From positions 28,548,913 through 28,612,912 of the forward strand of contig AP025043.1 of the NCBI GenBank assembly GCA_036186865.1: a stretch of 64,000 bases of DNA. Reading direction: 5' to 3'. Below the pieces are notes generated by a model. The model was not told where the DNA came from, ran no database searches, and was given only the letters and a program-made list of their open reading frames with translations. Below are positions 23,792 to 36,700 of this stretch, piece after piece. Made by a program: the position numbers and the translations under genes. Within the stretch, counting starts at the first letter, position 1. Each line of letters starts with the position of its first letter. This DNA is from Eustoma russellianum. Lineage: Eukaryota; Streptophyta; Magnoliopsida; Gentianales; Gentianaceae.

Positions 23792-25694
23792 TTAGACGTT
23801 AGTAACATCCTTGTTATATACCCTTTGGGTATCCAAACTTGGATGTACCTTTTTGGCACATACTTGGCGTTTCATGGTTTGAAAAATATAAAAAATTATT
23901 ATACATTTGACCATGCCATTTAAATGTAGATGAATTGTTTCCATATGCATTTTTCTTGGCATATAAGAAACATTTTTAGCCCAAGATGAATGATTTCTAG
24001 GATAATCATATGAATAACCATGTCTTGTTGATTTCTTTCTATATGAGACATAATTATTTTTATTTTGTTTAGGAAAATTTGTATACATGTATGCATAATT
24101 TCTATATGCAAATTTTGCCTAGGAAATGTTGTGAAACTCTTGTTTTAGAAAGAGGAGTAGGAAGAATTGGCACATTGTTCTTTACAACATAAGGCAATTT
24201 AGAAATAGAAGAAACAAAGTTTGTCTTTTTACTTAATTTATCATGTTTTTCTTTATATCCTAATCCGGTTTTGTCATTTTCATATTTTTATGATGCAATT
24301 AATGAATCTAACATGTTTTTCTAAGTCAAGTTTGCATGCCTTTAACAAGGAAATTTCATTTTCATATGCATTTAGTTTTGATTTTAGCAGGTGATTTCAG
24401 AACTAAGTTTTTGTTCATTATTTTTGTGCAAACCTATTTTGGTTTCTAATGAATTAAGAATACTAGATGATTCTTCTTTTAAAGACTCTAATTGAATTGA
24501 AACTTCCAAGTTGGACGTCTTCAACTTGTTGTTTTCCTCAATTAGTTTCTTTTTCTCTTTAGACAGCTTTTTACAATGAGCATGCATTTTCAAAAACTCA
24601 ATATGCATTTCATCAAGAGACATGTCATTTTCAGAATCTAGATCAGAAGAAGATGTTACCTCTTTTGAAACAAAGCATACTTGTGCTTCTTCATCTTCGG
24701 ATTGCTCGGATTCTGAGTCGGATGAGTCACTCCAAGTACTAGCCTTCATTGCACTTTTACCTTTCTTTGGCTTTGACTCCTTTTGCTTATTCCTTTGAGT
24801 CTCTTTCGTTGCTTGTTCTTGTTTGGGCAATCATAAGAAATATGTCCCTTTGTCCATATTCATAGCATTTCAACTCTTTGTTATACCATTTTTCATTATT
24901 CTCATTCTTAGAAGAATTATTTCTTTTAAGTTGAGAAGGAGTAGAAGAAGATTGTTTTCTATTTGTACGTTTAAAAAACTCTTCTCAATTTTCTTGCTAC
25001 TAAAATTAAATCATCATCTAACTCACTATCATCATTTTCTTCATCAATGCTCACATGTGAAGATTCGGTAGTTTTGAAAGCAATAGCTTTACCGGATTGT
25101 TTTGAAGATTCAGATTTTCTTTGATTCATTTTTGCTTCATATACCTTGAGTGAGCCAATCAATTCATCCATTTTGGTGATGGATTTCATTTCTTTCAATC
25201 GCAGTAAACCTTTGCATCCCAGTCAGCAGGCAGGCTTCGAAGGACTTTTTGTACCTTCTCTTTATTTGTAAAGACATTCCTAATGACTCAAGAGCATTAA
25301 ACACATTAGTAAGCCTTAAATCCATATAAACTATGGATTCGTTTGGCAGCATTTTAAAGCATTCTAATTCAGTCATAAGCGTATTTATTTTTGAATCTTT
25401 AACATCGCTTGTACCTTCATGCTTTAATTCTAAAGATTTCTACATATCATGAGCACTATTGCAATTAGAAACATAACCGGCTTTGTAAGTAGTAAGACCA
25501 TTCAAGAGTAATTGCATAGCTTTAGCATTCATATACATCTTTTTCTTATCATCACTAGTCCATTCGCTTTTATATTTTTCTACCTCTTGTGTCACATCAT
25601 TTACTTTAACAACTTTGTAGGAATATATGGGATCATCCTCAACTATTGACCATAAATTAATATCTATAGCCATCAAGAATAATTTCATTCTCAA
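23792..25694 (-). pseudogene. Copia-1 gag (fragmented)
   Basis: Pieces in different frames: 25694-25440 (WSIVEDDPIYSY, DDKKKMYMNAKAMQLLLNGL, a UBN2/DUF4219-type gag), 25376-25164 (KMLPNESIVYMDLRLTNVFN), 25198-24971, and 24830-24384 (an acidic Ser/Glu stretch, then a likely coiled coil). Near 24830-24870 a zinc knuckle is degenerate: the second Cys reads Tyr (CYEYGQ), followed by a frame slip. About 24110-23792 retains the VWIPKG linker before protease, out of frame. Several indels make it non-coding. Confidence 0.82.
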
Positions 25695-25846
25695 CTTCCA
25701 ATGAACAAGTTATTACCATCAGTAAGAGGAGGACGTTGAGTAGGACATACCTTCTAACTCTCCTTTGTGAGGAACTATGGCCATTGTGTGAAAGTAGATA
25801 AGGTACCTTGGTTTTTGTTTCGTGTTTCTTAGAGTGGTGTAACCTG

Positions 25847-25858
25847 GCTCTGATACCA
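25847..25858 (-). other. Copia-1 primer-binding site
   Basis: On the - strand TGGTATCAGAGC, two bases from the 5' LTR, complementary to initiator methionine tRNA. Confidence 0.93.
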
Positions 25859-25860
25859 AT

Positions 25861-28539
25861 TGTTGGATCAAAATCCCTGCACAAACACCCACTAGAGGGG
25901 GGGGTGAATAGTGGTTAGCGGAAATCACACTATTTTAACCCTTTTCAAAACCCATCAATTCTGAAATCTGAAACTCAGAAAACAGAAACTGTTTTGCAAA
26001 TATATTTTTTGACTTTAAAAACACTTTCAAAAATTATGAAACTTTTCAGAAACACACTTCAATATGTTTTTCTAACTCCTACAAAAAATTTCAAGTCAAA
26101 ATAAAATCTTTAAGACCTTCAACTAATCAAAAACTTTTTGTCTACACAGAATTCCAGAACAGAGTTCAGAAATTGACTCAACTTCACAAAAATTTTCCCG
26201 TCAATCCCCAAGTCCAAAACCTTTGAACATTTAACACCAATAACCCTTAAGATATGTATAATAATGGGTTTGAAACAGTTTTGAAAAATTCGTTAGGCAA
26301 GTTAGTCAACCAAGTCACTTTTCTCAACTTTTGCAAATCTGAAAAACAGATTGTAGCAGTTGCAGAACTTTGGACTTTTTGATTAACCTAAACTTATCCA
26401 AATTGAGTAAAATTGGTTTCAAATGAAAGATAAGAGACTAAAGTATGTCTCTGTAAAGTTTTAGAAATTTTGAAAACCGTTACTATTTTTTTCAGAATTT
26501 ATAAAACGTGTTAACAAAACAGAGAATAGAAAACTAAAGTGTAAAGTACAGAAAGTAAACCCAAGAATTTTATACTGGTTCGGCCAAATGTGCCTACTCC
26601 AGTCTTCGAGGACACCTTACTCAGTATTCACTATCATCAGTGTCAAAGAATTACCACCTTAGGCTCGATCCCCTGGGCTTCACATTCAACCCTATTCAAG
26701 CTATTCACAACACCTTTACAGAATTTCAGCACTATCACACTCATACACCTTTTCACCTTTTCATCAAGCCTTATAAACTTGGCTTATCAATTACAACAAT
26801 TCTTACCACAATAAGGTGTATCTAAGCAGCACTACAATGCTTCAAAAATTTCACCACAAGCTGCACAATAAGAATAGAGAAGAAGAAGAAGAAGAAGATA
26901 GCAAGAGAGGTGTATCTTCACCTCTTCACTTCAACCTCTATTTATAGTGTGAGGCATCCCTTGTTGATAAGATTGTCATTTGTCACCTTGAATGTCATCA
27001 AACACACTTGTCTTCACACCACTGGTTCTTGTCTTCAAGACTTTGCACACTTGGCACCTTCAAGCAATGTGATTTGTCTATCTATGTCACCAACTTTCTT
27101 CAGCATTATATGACATGGAAATTTCAGATTTGAAGGAGATAAATGATGAGATAAATGATGAGTAAATCTCTCAAAAGTTAACCAAGTTTGTTCCACCATA
27201 TTAGCACATGTGGGAGAAGAAATCTCAGCAAAATTTGAACTCCATTTAGCTATAAAAACCGCCCATATGGCCATGTGTGTGCCATGTTGACAACTTTTTG
27301 CCACTAAGTATAATCCTTGAGTTTTGATTGGTTCTAGCATCATTTCCTTTGACACTTGTCATCATAGGAGATAGTCACCTTGTACACATGTAAATGCATC
27401 ATTTTGATGAGAAAAATAAGAGTTAATCTCAGCCCTTGAATTCAAAATGAATGGCTAGATTTAAGTAGAAAATAGTCAAAACTATTTCCACCTTTCTCTC
27501 CTTGAAAGTTGTAACCATTTACCATGTCAATTGTGACATGAAATTACTGCAAAATAATTTGAGAATAAGTCTTATAATGATATCATAAGATGACCATATA
27601 GTGTGACAAAATAAATGTCACATAACGAGAAATCCCAAGAATACCGAAAACCAAATATAGCAATAATAATCTTGATGTTGATACTTCAAGAATACCATAA
27701 GAAGTCCATAATGATGATAATAAAATCCTTGAGAAATAATCATAGTGAAGATGTTGCGATATGCTCCGAGAATAAAAACACGATAATTCCCTTGATAGCA
27801 TTTTTTTTTTTTTGAGAAAGATAGTCTTGTCTTGAAATAATTATGACGAATGTCATAGAGATAGTCTTGAGATGATAATATCATGTTACATAGTAACATA
27901 TTATAGAATATGTGAAGACAATATACCTGCAAGACTTAAAATTCCACTTTTTGCCCTTTTTGGTAAGTCGTATAACTTCCACGGCATATTAGTTACAAGA
28001 CATAATAATATTCATAAAAATCAAATAATAAGCTCACCAAAATCATGTATGAAACATTAAGAACATATATGTAAATGAAACAACTATTTATCACATTTTA
28101 GATAGCATGAAACACTTTGTTACGAGAGTGAAGTAACACATAATAATATTTTTTCATAGATCAAGCGCTTTATGTAATGCTTCATGTGGCCATCATAACT
28201 CTCTGTCAGAACTTCCAAATGATAAAGCGCTTGGTGTAGCGCGCCAGAACTCTCTGATCCGAGTTATTCAAATGATAAAGCGCTTGGTGTAGCGCGCCAG
28301 AACTCTCTGATCCCAGTTTTTATTGGATAAAACGCTTTATGAAGCGTTCAAGTTTGAACTAAAGTTTCTGTTTAAATTTTCTGAAGGATAAAGCGCTTTA
28401 TGAAGCGCTCAATGTTCTCTGTTCAAACTTTCTCACATGTTTAATATATTTCATCTTTTTATCATATGTGTGACACTTCCTTAAGTAATCAACACTTAAA
28501 ATCATAACTTTGAAAATTATCCAAACATAGTTTTCAACA
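25861..28539 (-). repeat. Copia-1 5' LTR
   Basis: The partner of 16049-18714, TG...CA, with the same sub-repeats. The right flank ACATA (28540-28544) is the presumed target duplication. Confidence 0.93.
26939..26946 (-). promoter_or_regulatory. Probable TATA box of the Copia-1 5' LTR
   Basis: TATAAATA in the context CACTATAAATAGAGG on the - strand, about 1.6 kb into the LTR. It implies U3 of about 1.6 kb and R-U5 of about 1 kb. It is conserved in the 3' LTR at 17118-17125. Confidence 0.6.
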
Positions 28540-28544
28540 ACATA

Positions 28545-29098
28545 ATGGTGATCGTGGTTCCTAAAAATGCCACAATGATGGTGTATTAACATAAATGTCG
28601 TGACGGTTAACATTTCATGCAGTGGATATTGAAAGACAGTGTCTCGTATATCATTAAGACACATATGTAATTGAACTAAAGTTAGAATCTTGTAGAGCAT
28701 CAGTTCCAGCCACACCGTATTTAAGTGAGTAGGACACAAAAAGGACGGTGTCGATAAAAATGTAAATCAATAAATAGAAATATTATGAAGAGACTTTATA
28801 CAATCAAAGTTCGTGAATACTCTTGATCATTGGACTGTCTACCCATGCTGTCTATCTAGATGAATTAGTGCTGGAGGAAACTATCATTATCTGAAATACG
28901 TAACTGAATTTTTAACTAACTGCAAGCCGTGTTATGCAGATGAAGGGTTTTTAAATAAAAAAATAAAAAAATAAATTCTCAGTAGTGAGAAGCAAATTCC
29001 TTTCGAAAGTTATACCGGCTAGCTTTTCCTCCAATTGTTTTTTTATTTGTTTAAACGAGCTAGTCAAATGAAATGCGAAGTTATAGACCAGTTCTACC
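28545..29098. other. Intergenic DNA without a recognised gene
   Basis: AT-rich DNA between Copia-1 and the PIF element. No similarity seen. Confidence 0.5.
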
Positions 29099-29514
29099 TT
29101 AGGCCATCTCCAACCACAAACACCAAATTTTGCACCAAATCACCTATTTGGTGCAATAAACAGTAAAAAGTACTCCAACCACAAACACCAAATCCAGCAC
29201 CAAATAAGAATATTCTTTAAAGATTCTTCTATCATTCTATTTTTAATTCATTATTATAAATAATTTAACATAAATTTAACATTCATATAAATTTAATGTA
29301 AGATGATGAATTAAAAATTTATAAAAATCTTAACGTGTTGGAGTTGCTATAAATTTAAAAATTAAAAATAAAAATTAAATTATAAATAAAACAAAATAGT
29401 ACAATTTATTAGATTTTATTACACAAACAAACATACAAGAAAAATAAAACACCCAAACAACATAGGAAATATTACAATGACAATTAAATTTCAATGCCCT
29501 TCCGAATTAGTATA

Positions 29515-29745
29515 TTCCTCCCATAAATGATCTATCAAGTCATTGCGTTAGAGCAATATGAGCTTCTTTATTTTTGATTTGATTAAATCGATCCAAAAAT
29601 CTTTCAAATCGAACATTTTCATCTTCAACGATTTCAACGTTTGGAGATGGCATTTCTATGGGTTCTATGATCGTGCATTGAGATCCCTTTCATCATCCAC
29701 TATCATATTATGCATGATAATACAAGCCTTCATTATATCATGAAT
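29515..29745 (-). pseudogene. PIF/Harbinger transposase C-terminal remnant
   Basis: The - strand reads IMKACIIMHNMIVDDERDLNA, then in another frame FERFLDRFNQIKNKEAHIAL and a DLIDHLWEEYTNSEG-like end. This is the conserved C terminus of plant HARBI1-like nucleases (CIILHNMI..DE, then KEAHIALRNDLIEHLW). Stops and frameshifts interrupt it, and the DDE catalytic core is absent. Confidence 0.8.
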
Positions 29746-29784
29746 CTTATTTATTTTTAATTTTTTGTTATATAATTTTTTCTT

Positions 29785-29930
29785 AAAAACGAAATTAAAA
29801 TTTTTATAACAAAATTAAAATTTTTATAACGAAATTAACGTAATTAAATTTTTATAACGTAATTAGCGAAATTAAAATTTTTATAACGAAATTAACAAAA
29901 TTAAAATTATTATAACGAATTAAAATTAAA
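29785..29930. repeat. AT-rich degenerate tandem repeat in the PIF element
   Basis: Five to six imperfect copies of a 20-27 bp unit with the words ATAACGAAATTA and AAATTTTTATAACG. Confidence 0.8.
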
Positions 29931-30111
29931 TCAATATTCTTAAAATGATGATTGTGGAGGATGAATAGTGATTTGGTGCAATGAATAGTGTTGCACCTAT
30001 TTGGTGCAACACTATTCATTTTCACCAATTTGGTGTTCATTTTGGTGCTTGGTTGGAGCAACTTTTTGCAACCAAATTGGTGCTTTGGGTCTCCCATTGG
30101 AGATAGCCTTA

Positions 30112-30605
30112 CAGTGATTGCACGACTTTGAAATATGGAATTTCTTCTAGTTCAGCGAAAGTATTTACTTTAGTTGTCCACCTAAAAGATCCCCCAAACC
30201 ATAGCGTTCGCATTTGTACCAAGACCTCACCGAACCTCCTGACTCTATGATTTTCATAAGTTCATACTCTGAGAGGGTCTGAACTAGTATAGTATGACAA
30301 TCGTGCCAAGACTGAAATAAAACTCGAGACTACATAATTTTCATAAGTTCATACTGAAAAAGGGTCTGAATTAGTGACATGACAATCGTGCCAAGACATG
30401 AGAAAGCTTGGGACAACATATTTTCTTATTAAGTTCATACTCAAAAAGGTCTGAAATACAACTTTGATAAACCTTTGGCCGACAGGAATTGTTGCACGAA
30501 AGAAATCCTTGACATGGGCAAAAAAACACCTGTGCAGTCCAACCAAAATTCTTATGCAGTTCCATATGTTCTAAACCTCACACAATTTATTTCTTAATGA
30601 ATTGC
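30112..30605 (-). other. 3' flank / 3' UTR region of RID2
   Basis: An AATAAA-like signal on the - strand lies at 30586-30591, just after the conserved stop. Farther on, 30244-30455 is a tandem repeat. Confidence 0.5.
30244..30455. repeat. About 85-bp tandem repeat downstream of RID2
   Basis: Two full copies and one partial copy share TTTTCATAAGTTCATACT, GGGTCTGAA and TGACAATCGTGCCAAGAC. There is no coding similarity. Confidence 0.8.
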
Positions 30606-30769
30606 TCAAAAACGAGCTTTCCGTTTGCGCCCGGTGTATCTTGAATCTGGAGGCACAGCATTCCCCTTTTCCTCATCCTTTCCTTCTTCCTCAACACCCA
30701 ATCTCTTCCTTTAACTTTCTTGTTCATTTTTTGCTTCTTCCTTGGTCTGTGTCTGTCCGATATGCTCAC
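30606..30769 (-). CDS. RID2: RID2 exon 9 (C terminus, frameshift near the end)
   Basis: A basic tail with PRKKQKMNKKVKGRDWVLRK and ERMRKRG, then a frame change at the run 30662-30670. The conserved last residues (PDSRYTGRKRKARF) are readable one frame over and end at TGA 30606-30608. As read, the frame would run to a TAA at 30587-30589. The tail resembles a nucleolar localisation signal. Confidence 0.88.
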
Positions 30770-33700
30770 CTGTAAGGTAATAAAGCGAAGATCTTAGCAC
30801 GCCTTCAGACAAATCAAGCTAATGGAGGATTCAGTACAGCACAGCACATGTGGGTGAAATCAAGTCAAACTGTTTTTTTGTTTTTGTTTTTTCTCACTTC
30901 ATCTGCAAAATTTAAAGGATAAGAAAAGTCTCCATCGAAAGACTAACAAATCATTACTTACTGTTTGGTTTTCTTCATCTGCGCTACTACCCTCGTCCGA
31001 ACAACTCTCTTCATCTTCACCTTTAGCTTTTGGAATGGAAGAGTTGAGTGAAGGAGGACCACAGGTAAGCACCAGATACTCCTTTCTTTTCTTAGTACTG
31101 TTGCATATAAAACCAAAAACAAGCATAAGACAACCAAGTCTTCAACTAATGCAAACCCAATATACCAGAATTTCATATCAGGGAATAAAATCAGTTGAAA
31201 ATATCGAGTTATGCATAATTTTGACAAAATTAATCCACTTGAAAAAATTAAAAATAAAACAGAGCAGCACAACTCTCCATCTTTCCTCAATTTCTACAGT
31301 TTATTATGAGCTTGCTTTCTAAATTTCGTATTGCCAACACCAAAGGACAGCAGAGGAGGATGCCTACACCTCTAACATAAGAAGACTAGTCAAACATAAC
31401 GCTTCAATAAAATTTGATAAATTAGGCTGCAAAAGAACCATGCATGAATGCTCTCTTTAACTACAACAAGTGAGGCATATAACAGTATTTTGCATCAAAA
31501 TTTTCACCCCTCAAACAGAATAGCTGTTAGCTCCTTAAAATGAAGATATTCAAAATTTAACACCGCTCAGCAAACAATTAAATAAATCAGTGGTAAAAGG
31601 ATAGGACAAAGCTGGATCTGAACATCATTTTCTTTCAAACAAATATATATAGGACTACGAACATGTTAATCCCCGAAGGTTTACCTGTGTGGGAAGTCAA
31701 CAACTACACCACCAGCAAATCCAGCTCGCATCGCATAAGTAAGGATTAACTCCCTTTGAGCTACTGTTTCTGGATACACTTGAAATACTGCTCTTGCTCC
31801 TCTTGCCAAACTTCTATACAAAGACTCGAAAAAAAGCCCTGGAAAGTATATGATACTAGTTAAACGACTTAAGACAGCAGCAAGAGGTTACAGGCATTCA
31901 AAAATTAATCAGTGGGAATGTCTAGAATATGAATGAACATACTTCAATCTTTTCCGTGGCTCATGAGAGGACTTGTCAGCATTGCATAACCACTGTTAAT
32001 CCGAAAAAAAATTCAAAAAGGCATGAGCAATCATCTCTAAGAGAATGGATCACTAAAGCATCAATATGTCCTCATGGAAAAGAAATTAACTGGTAGACTA
32101 ATAATACAGATGCATGAAGGCATATAAATTTTACATAAAAAAGTTAAAAAGAAAAAAGAAAAACATAAATTAAAGAACACGAATGCGTAACAGGTTGAAA
32201 ATAGCTGCTCACCCAAAAACGTAAGGCCCTAAGCAATCACCACCTCTCAAACGAACAAGATTTGATTTTCCAATGTACTACCAGGAAAATGCCTATACAG
32301 CAAGTTTATCTACGGAAACCAGGATCTCCAACCATTTGGGACTACAGAGAAAACTAGACTTGGGCAACATATCATATGGGTCAGAAACATATGTTACCAT
32401 AATCAATTTCCAATTGCCAGAAGTAAACTTCTTCAAATAAACATAAAGTAGACGTAGTTTACAGACTTCTTTTCCCCACATTTGAAATCAAGAGAGCATG
32501 ATATTATACCAACAGACCCCCTTGATCTTTCAGTTAAAGTGCTTCAGAGATGGAAAGGATTCTCATTTCAGGTCACTGGCATATCATATTTTAGAATGAA
32601 TTTACTGCAATTCATGATTTATTGCCTAAAATGTGTATTCTAGTATAAAATGGATCATAAAGAACAGAGTAGAACTCAAGTCTGACATCAAGAAGGTCAT
32701 GGACACCTTATCCAAGATAATTTCACACAGAAAATAACATTAAATATTCATAAGTCTGGCAAATCATTATATACTACTACTGCAGCTGTAATAATCTTTT
32801 ATTTCCTTCTTTTTTTCACGGTTCGCCCTTGGAGGACTACTAGGATAGCCCCATAGGTTAGTCTTTTTATATTTTTCTTTTTAGTAAGCGCACATTAGCC
32901 ATAGGATAGTTTGACAACTTCTAGTCATTAATCTAGGAAAAGAAAATATGGAAGCCACAACTCTTGCACACTGCTCTATGGGTCTGAATGTTGGACAATC
33001 AGAGTGCAAGCGGGCGGTAATGAAAATGTTCAGATGGATGTGTGGACATACAAGAAAATATAAAATAGAAAAATAAACATATAAGGAGAAATTTTGGGGT
33101 GGCTCTTATAGATGAGAAGATCAGAGAATCAAGGTTCAGATGGTATAGACATGTGCAAAGGCGTCATGTGGAAACACCTGTCAGACAATGTGAGACAATG
33201 AATGAGGTGCATGTTAAATGTAGGAGAGGGAAACCAAATAAGAAATGGAAAGAGACAATAAGGAAGGATATGAATTTATATGGCAATTGAGGAGTATATG
33301 GTCACTGACACATAATAATGGATCAATTGATTCATATAGCCGATGTCATATTGAGATTATAAGAATTAAGTGAGAATTTTAGTATTTAAGCATGAATCAC
33401 GGTTGAGATGATATAATAGTTTTGAAATATGCATATCTTAAAGGCGCATATTATGCATTAAATATTAGGAGACGCACGAGGAGGATAAGATTTAGGTTAC
33501 GAGTCAAAACAAAAACAAATAAAAAAATTAAATTAAATTAACGAAGACAAACAAATAAATAAAAATTAAATTAAACTGCTGTTGTAAATGTTGTCGTCTT
33601 CCTAATGAAAGCACATGCATAATAGCCTTAAAGAACAAACCTGAACAGCAGAGATGCTAATTGCTCCATCAACTACTCCATGCCTTATGCCTAAACCCTG

Positions 33701-36700
33701 CAACAATGAGTGAGCATGTGCTAGTATCTCATCCTCCCAACAAAAAAATAGGAAAAAGGGAAAAAGAAAGGAAGTTATATATTCTCGTAAGAGTATAAAG
33801 CAGATTCATCACGGGAGTAATTATTAACCACGTGGCAAGGTAAATTTAATTAATAAAGATCACCTTCTCCACTACCTATTTTATTTTCCGCAAATGAAAC
33901 CAAAAATTTCATCAAACTAAATACCATTTTTGAGCTAAAACTATGAGCTAAATAAACAAGTACTAAAAAGTTATGAGGCAACCAATGGAAATTCCATGAG
34001 AACAGATTCTTTCTGGAAAGTGCTACCCCACTGTCAATTAAATCAAAGAAGATACTCAGGACGTAAATAGTCCAGATTTATCTTTTTCAACTTTTATTTT
34101 CCAGACAATCAAGCATGTTACTCCTCTCTATTCCCCCCCCCCCTTTTTAAAACGTTGGTCTTATATACTTTATATCACCTCCTGTTCTACTAGCTTATAA
34201 AAGGACTCTTGCATAATCAGGTGTCATTCTTCTTCTTCTTCTTTTCTTTAATTCGATTGTGTATCTTCCATTCCACATTTGTTCAATCCAGTGCAAACCA
34301 TTGCCAGAAAAAATTCCTTCCCTAGAAACGGTTAATGACATCTGCAAACATGTTTAATGTTATAATCTCCTTAATATGTCTCATAAAACCATTTATGTCC
34401 CACACATAACAATAGCAGCTTAAAGCTAACATTTGGTGTAACACACTTATGGATTAAAGCTAAAGCTAACTTTATTTCACCTCCTCTTCTACTAGCTTAA
34501 AGCTAACATTTGCTTGTTTGAATCAAAGTGGTGCACCTTTGTTCAAATGCCAAAAAGGAGAGCAACAACTAAAAATCAACCCCAACATGATTACAAAATA
34601 GATTAACACAATTTGGGAGCAAAATGCTTCAAACGTGACCTTGACAATCGTAAATGTTGCATGGACCAATTTGGAAATTCACAGGATATATGGGTAAGAC
34701 ATAGTCAAGTGTCGAGGTATCAATCTCTGCCTCAAGATAATCCCTTTTTTTTGTAAGTGCCTCAAAATAATCTTACTGTAGAGAAATACTATAATGAGTT
34801 GTTAGATGGTCTATATAAGGCTTATGTCGAAGATTATGAGGAAATGGTAATGTGTCAGGTTTGTGGCTGGTTTGGATTGTGTAATTACTAACTATATGTT
34901 TCTTTTTTGTAAGCAAAATTTCATAAATAAGCCACATTAGACATCTTTACAAAGGTAGTTGCTAGGAGTAAGCAATAGCAAGCTTAGCTTGCCCGAAATA
35001 AAGGCACAATACATTTTCCTAGCATATCCTAACAATTTCATAGTGTCAGCAAGTACAACTTGCTCAAAATACAAATGGCTTGATGTTCTATCATCATTAA
35101 GCCATGCAAAAAGCTCACCCGTTCCCAAAGGAAAGAAAAATACAAGAACCATAAAGTACTGAAATGCTCAAACTAAGGCTAGCGCTGGGACGTTTAGCGG
35201 TAGTTTCTGATTTTTATTCCAAAAGCGGCAATGCCTGATGCGGGGTTTTTAGAGTGACATAAGTTCTGACAATGGCGTTCAATACTTGTGAAGAAGCCTT
35301 GATGTAGATGACAGAAAGATGCCCTGTCTTGTTGGTCAAAAATTTGACGTTTTAGAAAAGACCAGCTCATCCAACAGTGACCCCCACGTCCTATACCAAG
35401 TGAAATGCATATTCCAATACCAAGTATACATTGCCCAGCAGCTAAATTCAGAGTTGTAGCAGCAATGTTCACCGGCTTTCCACTAGGACCTCTAAATCTG
35501 GAATCAAGATCCAAGTTCGAGCTAAAATAAACAAAACCCCAGCCAAAGTAAGAACCCCTAGCAGGTCATTTTCCCCTCCCAATCCATCCAGTATTAATCA
35601 AGTCCCAAGACCAAAATAGCAACACCAAGGAAGCACAAAGCAGAGAGCATAAGAAGTGAACAACGAAATCCAAACCAGCACTCTACCACAAAAAACCTCT
35701 AGTGCTTCATTCATCTAAACAAAGCAACCACCCAAATAGTAGTTTCCTAAGAAAAACATGAGAAGAGGTGAGTAACTCAGCGCTCTGAGCAATGGCCTAT
35801 TTACACTCTTTATCCAGACAACAGTGTTTCTGTTCCAGTGCAGGATGTCAACCATTGCAGAGGAGATTTAAGCATGGACTTTTACTGGGATGCTAAGGTT
35901 AATTGCCGATTCCTAGTTGAATTTACAATTCTTGTACCCCTTCCATGAAGTAGCTGCATACCTTATAGATACCATGACCTCCTTGATTAAGGATTGCGAG
36001 TCTTTACCCAGCTGCCGGTAATACCGTTTGTTCTTTTCCCTCCATACGTAATAAACCAATGTTGAGAATCCAAAGTGTACTGTCTTTTTGAAACTTTGTG
36101 TTCCAATTGCGTCTGGATGATAGACAGGAGATGATGTCCTTTCATTTGTACAGCTTAACCTTGCAGCTTGTTTGCTTCAAGAGAGTAGTCCACACCTAAT
36201 GTGCGCAGGCGTTGGAAGAACAAGTGTTCATGATCTTCAGCAAACCTGCAACACAAGACACATGAGTTACTAGTAACAATTCTCCAGTTTCGGAGTTTGT
36301 GTGTAATCATGCTTTTTCAACATGCAAGCCAAATGATTATTGCATAACATGGAAGGTGATTACACCAACTAAATGTGAGAATATAAAAGAATCTTAAGTT
36401 GAGAGTAAAGATGAAAGGCAAGATTTAAAATTTTATTGTCTAATTCATTGTCATTTTTTTGCATATGAGCTTTCGCTATTGCAAGTTTAAGAGGTTCAAA
36501 GGGAAAGTGTGAAACAACCATAATATATCATTAACGATTTTGCCTAGTTCAATATAGTTTTGCGGACTGTTGTTAAAGGTTGTGTAAATACAACAAGAAT
36601 TCTGTTTTCAAAGAACTTGATTTGTATGTGTCTAAGCATTCCAATGGTGTTTCCATTTTTTTGGGTTATCTATGTGTTTGATCCAAGAGCTTGTATATGC

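Larger units (their letters stand above)
16049..28539 (-). mobile_element. Copia-1: large Ty1/copia retrotransposon (SIRE/Maximus-like)
   Basis: Long LTRs (2666 and 2679 bp, TG...CA) flank a primer-binding site, gag, protease, integrase, reverse transcriptase, RNase H and a polypurine tract, all on the - strand. Integrase before RT gives Ty1/copia. Large LTRs, a large gag, and RT wording such as EFEMSIVGELNYFLGLQIKQ suggest the SIRE/Maximus lineage (inference). No extra envelope-like frame fits in the 380 bp between RNase H and the 3' LTR. It is decayed by frameshifts and split by a solo LTR at 21950-23385. Confidence 0.92.
29102..30108 (-). mobile_element. Defective PIF/Harbinger DNA transposon
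   Basis: The 1007-bp element is flanked by TTA (29099-29101 and 30109-30111), the target duplication typical of PIF/Harbinger. Its ends are inverted: GGCCATCTCCAACC at left, and GGCTATCTCCAATGG read from the right. Sub-terminal repeats of ATTTGGTGC/GCACCAAAT occur at both sides. The interior keeps a piece of transposase (29515-29745) and an AT-rich degenerate tandem repeat (29785-29930). An internally deleted, non-autonomous copy. Confidence 0.88.
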
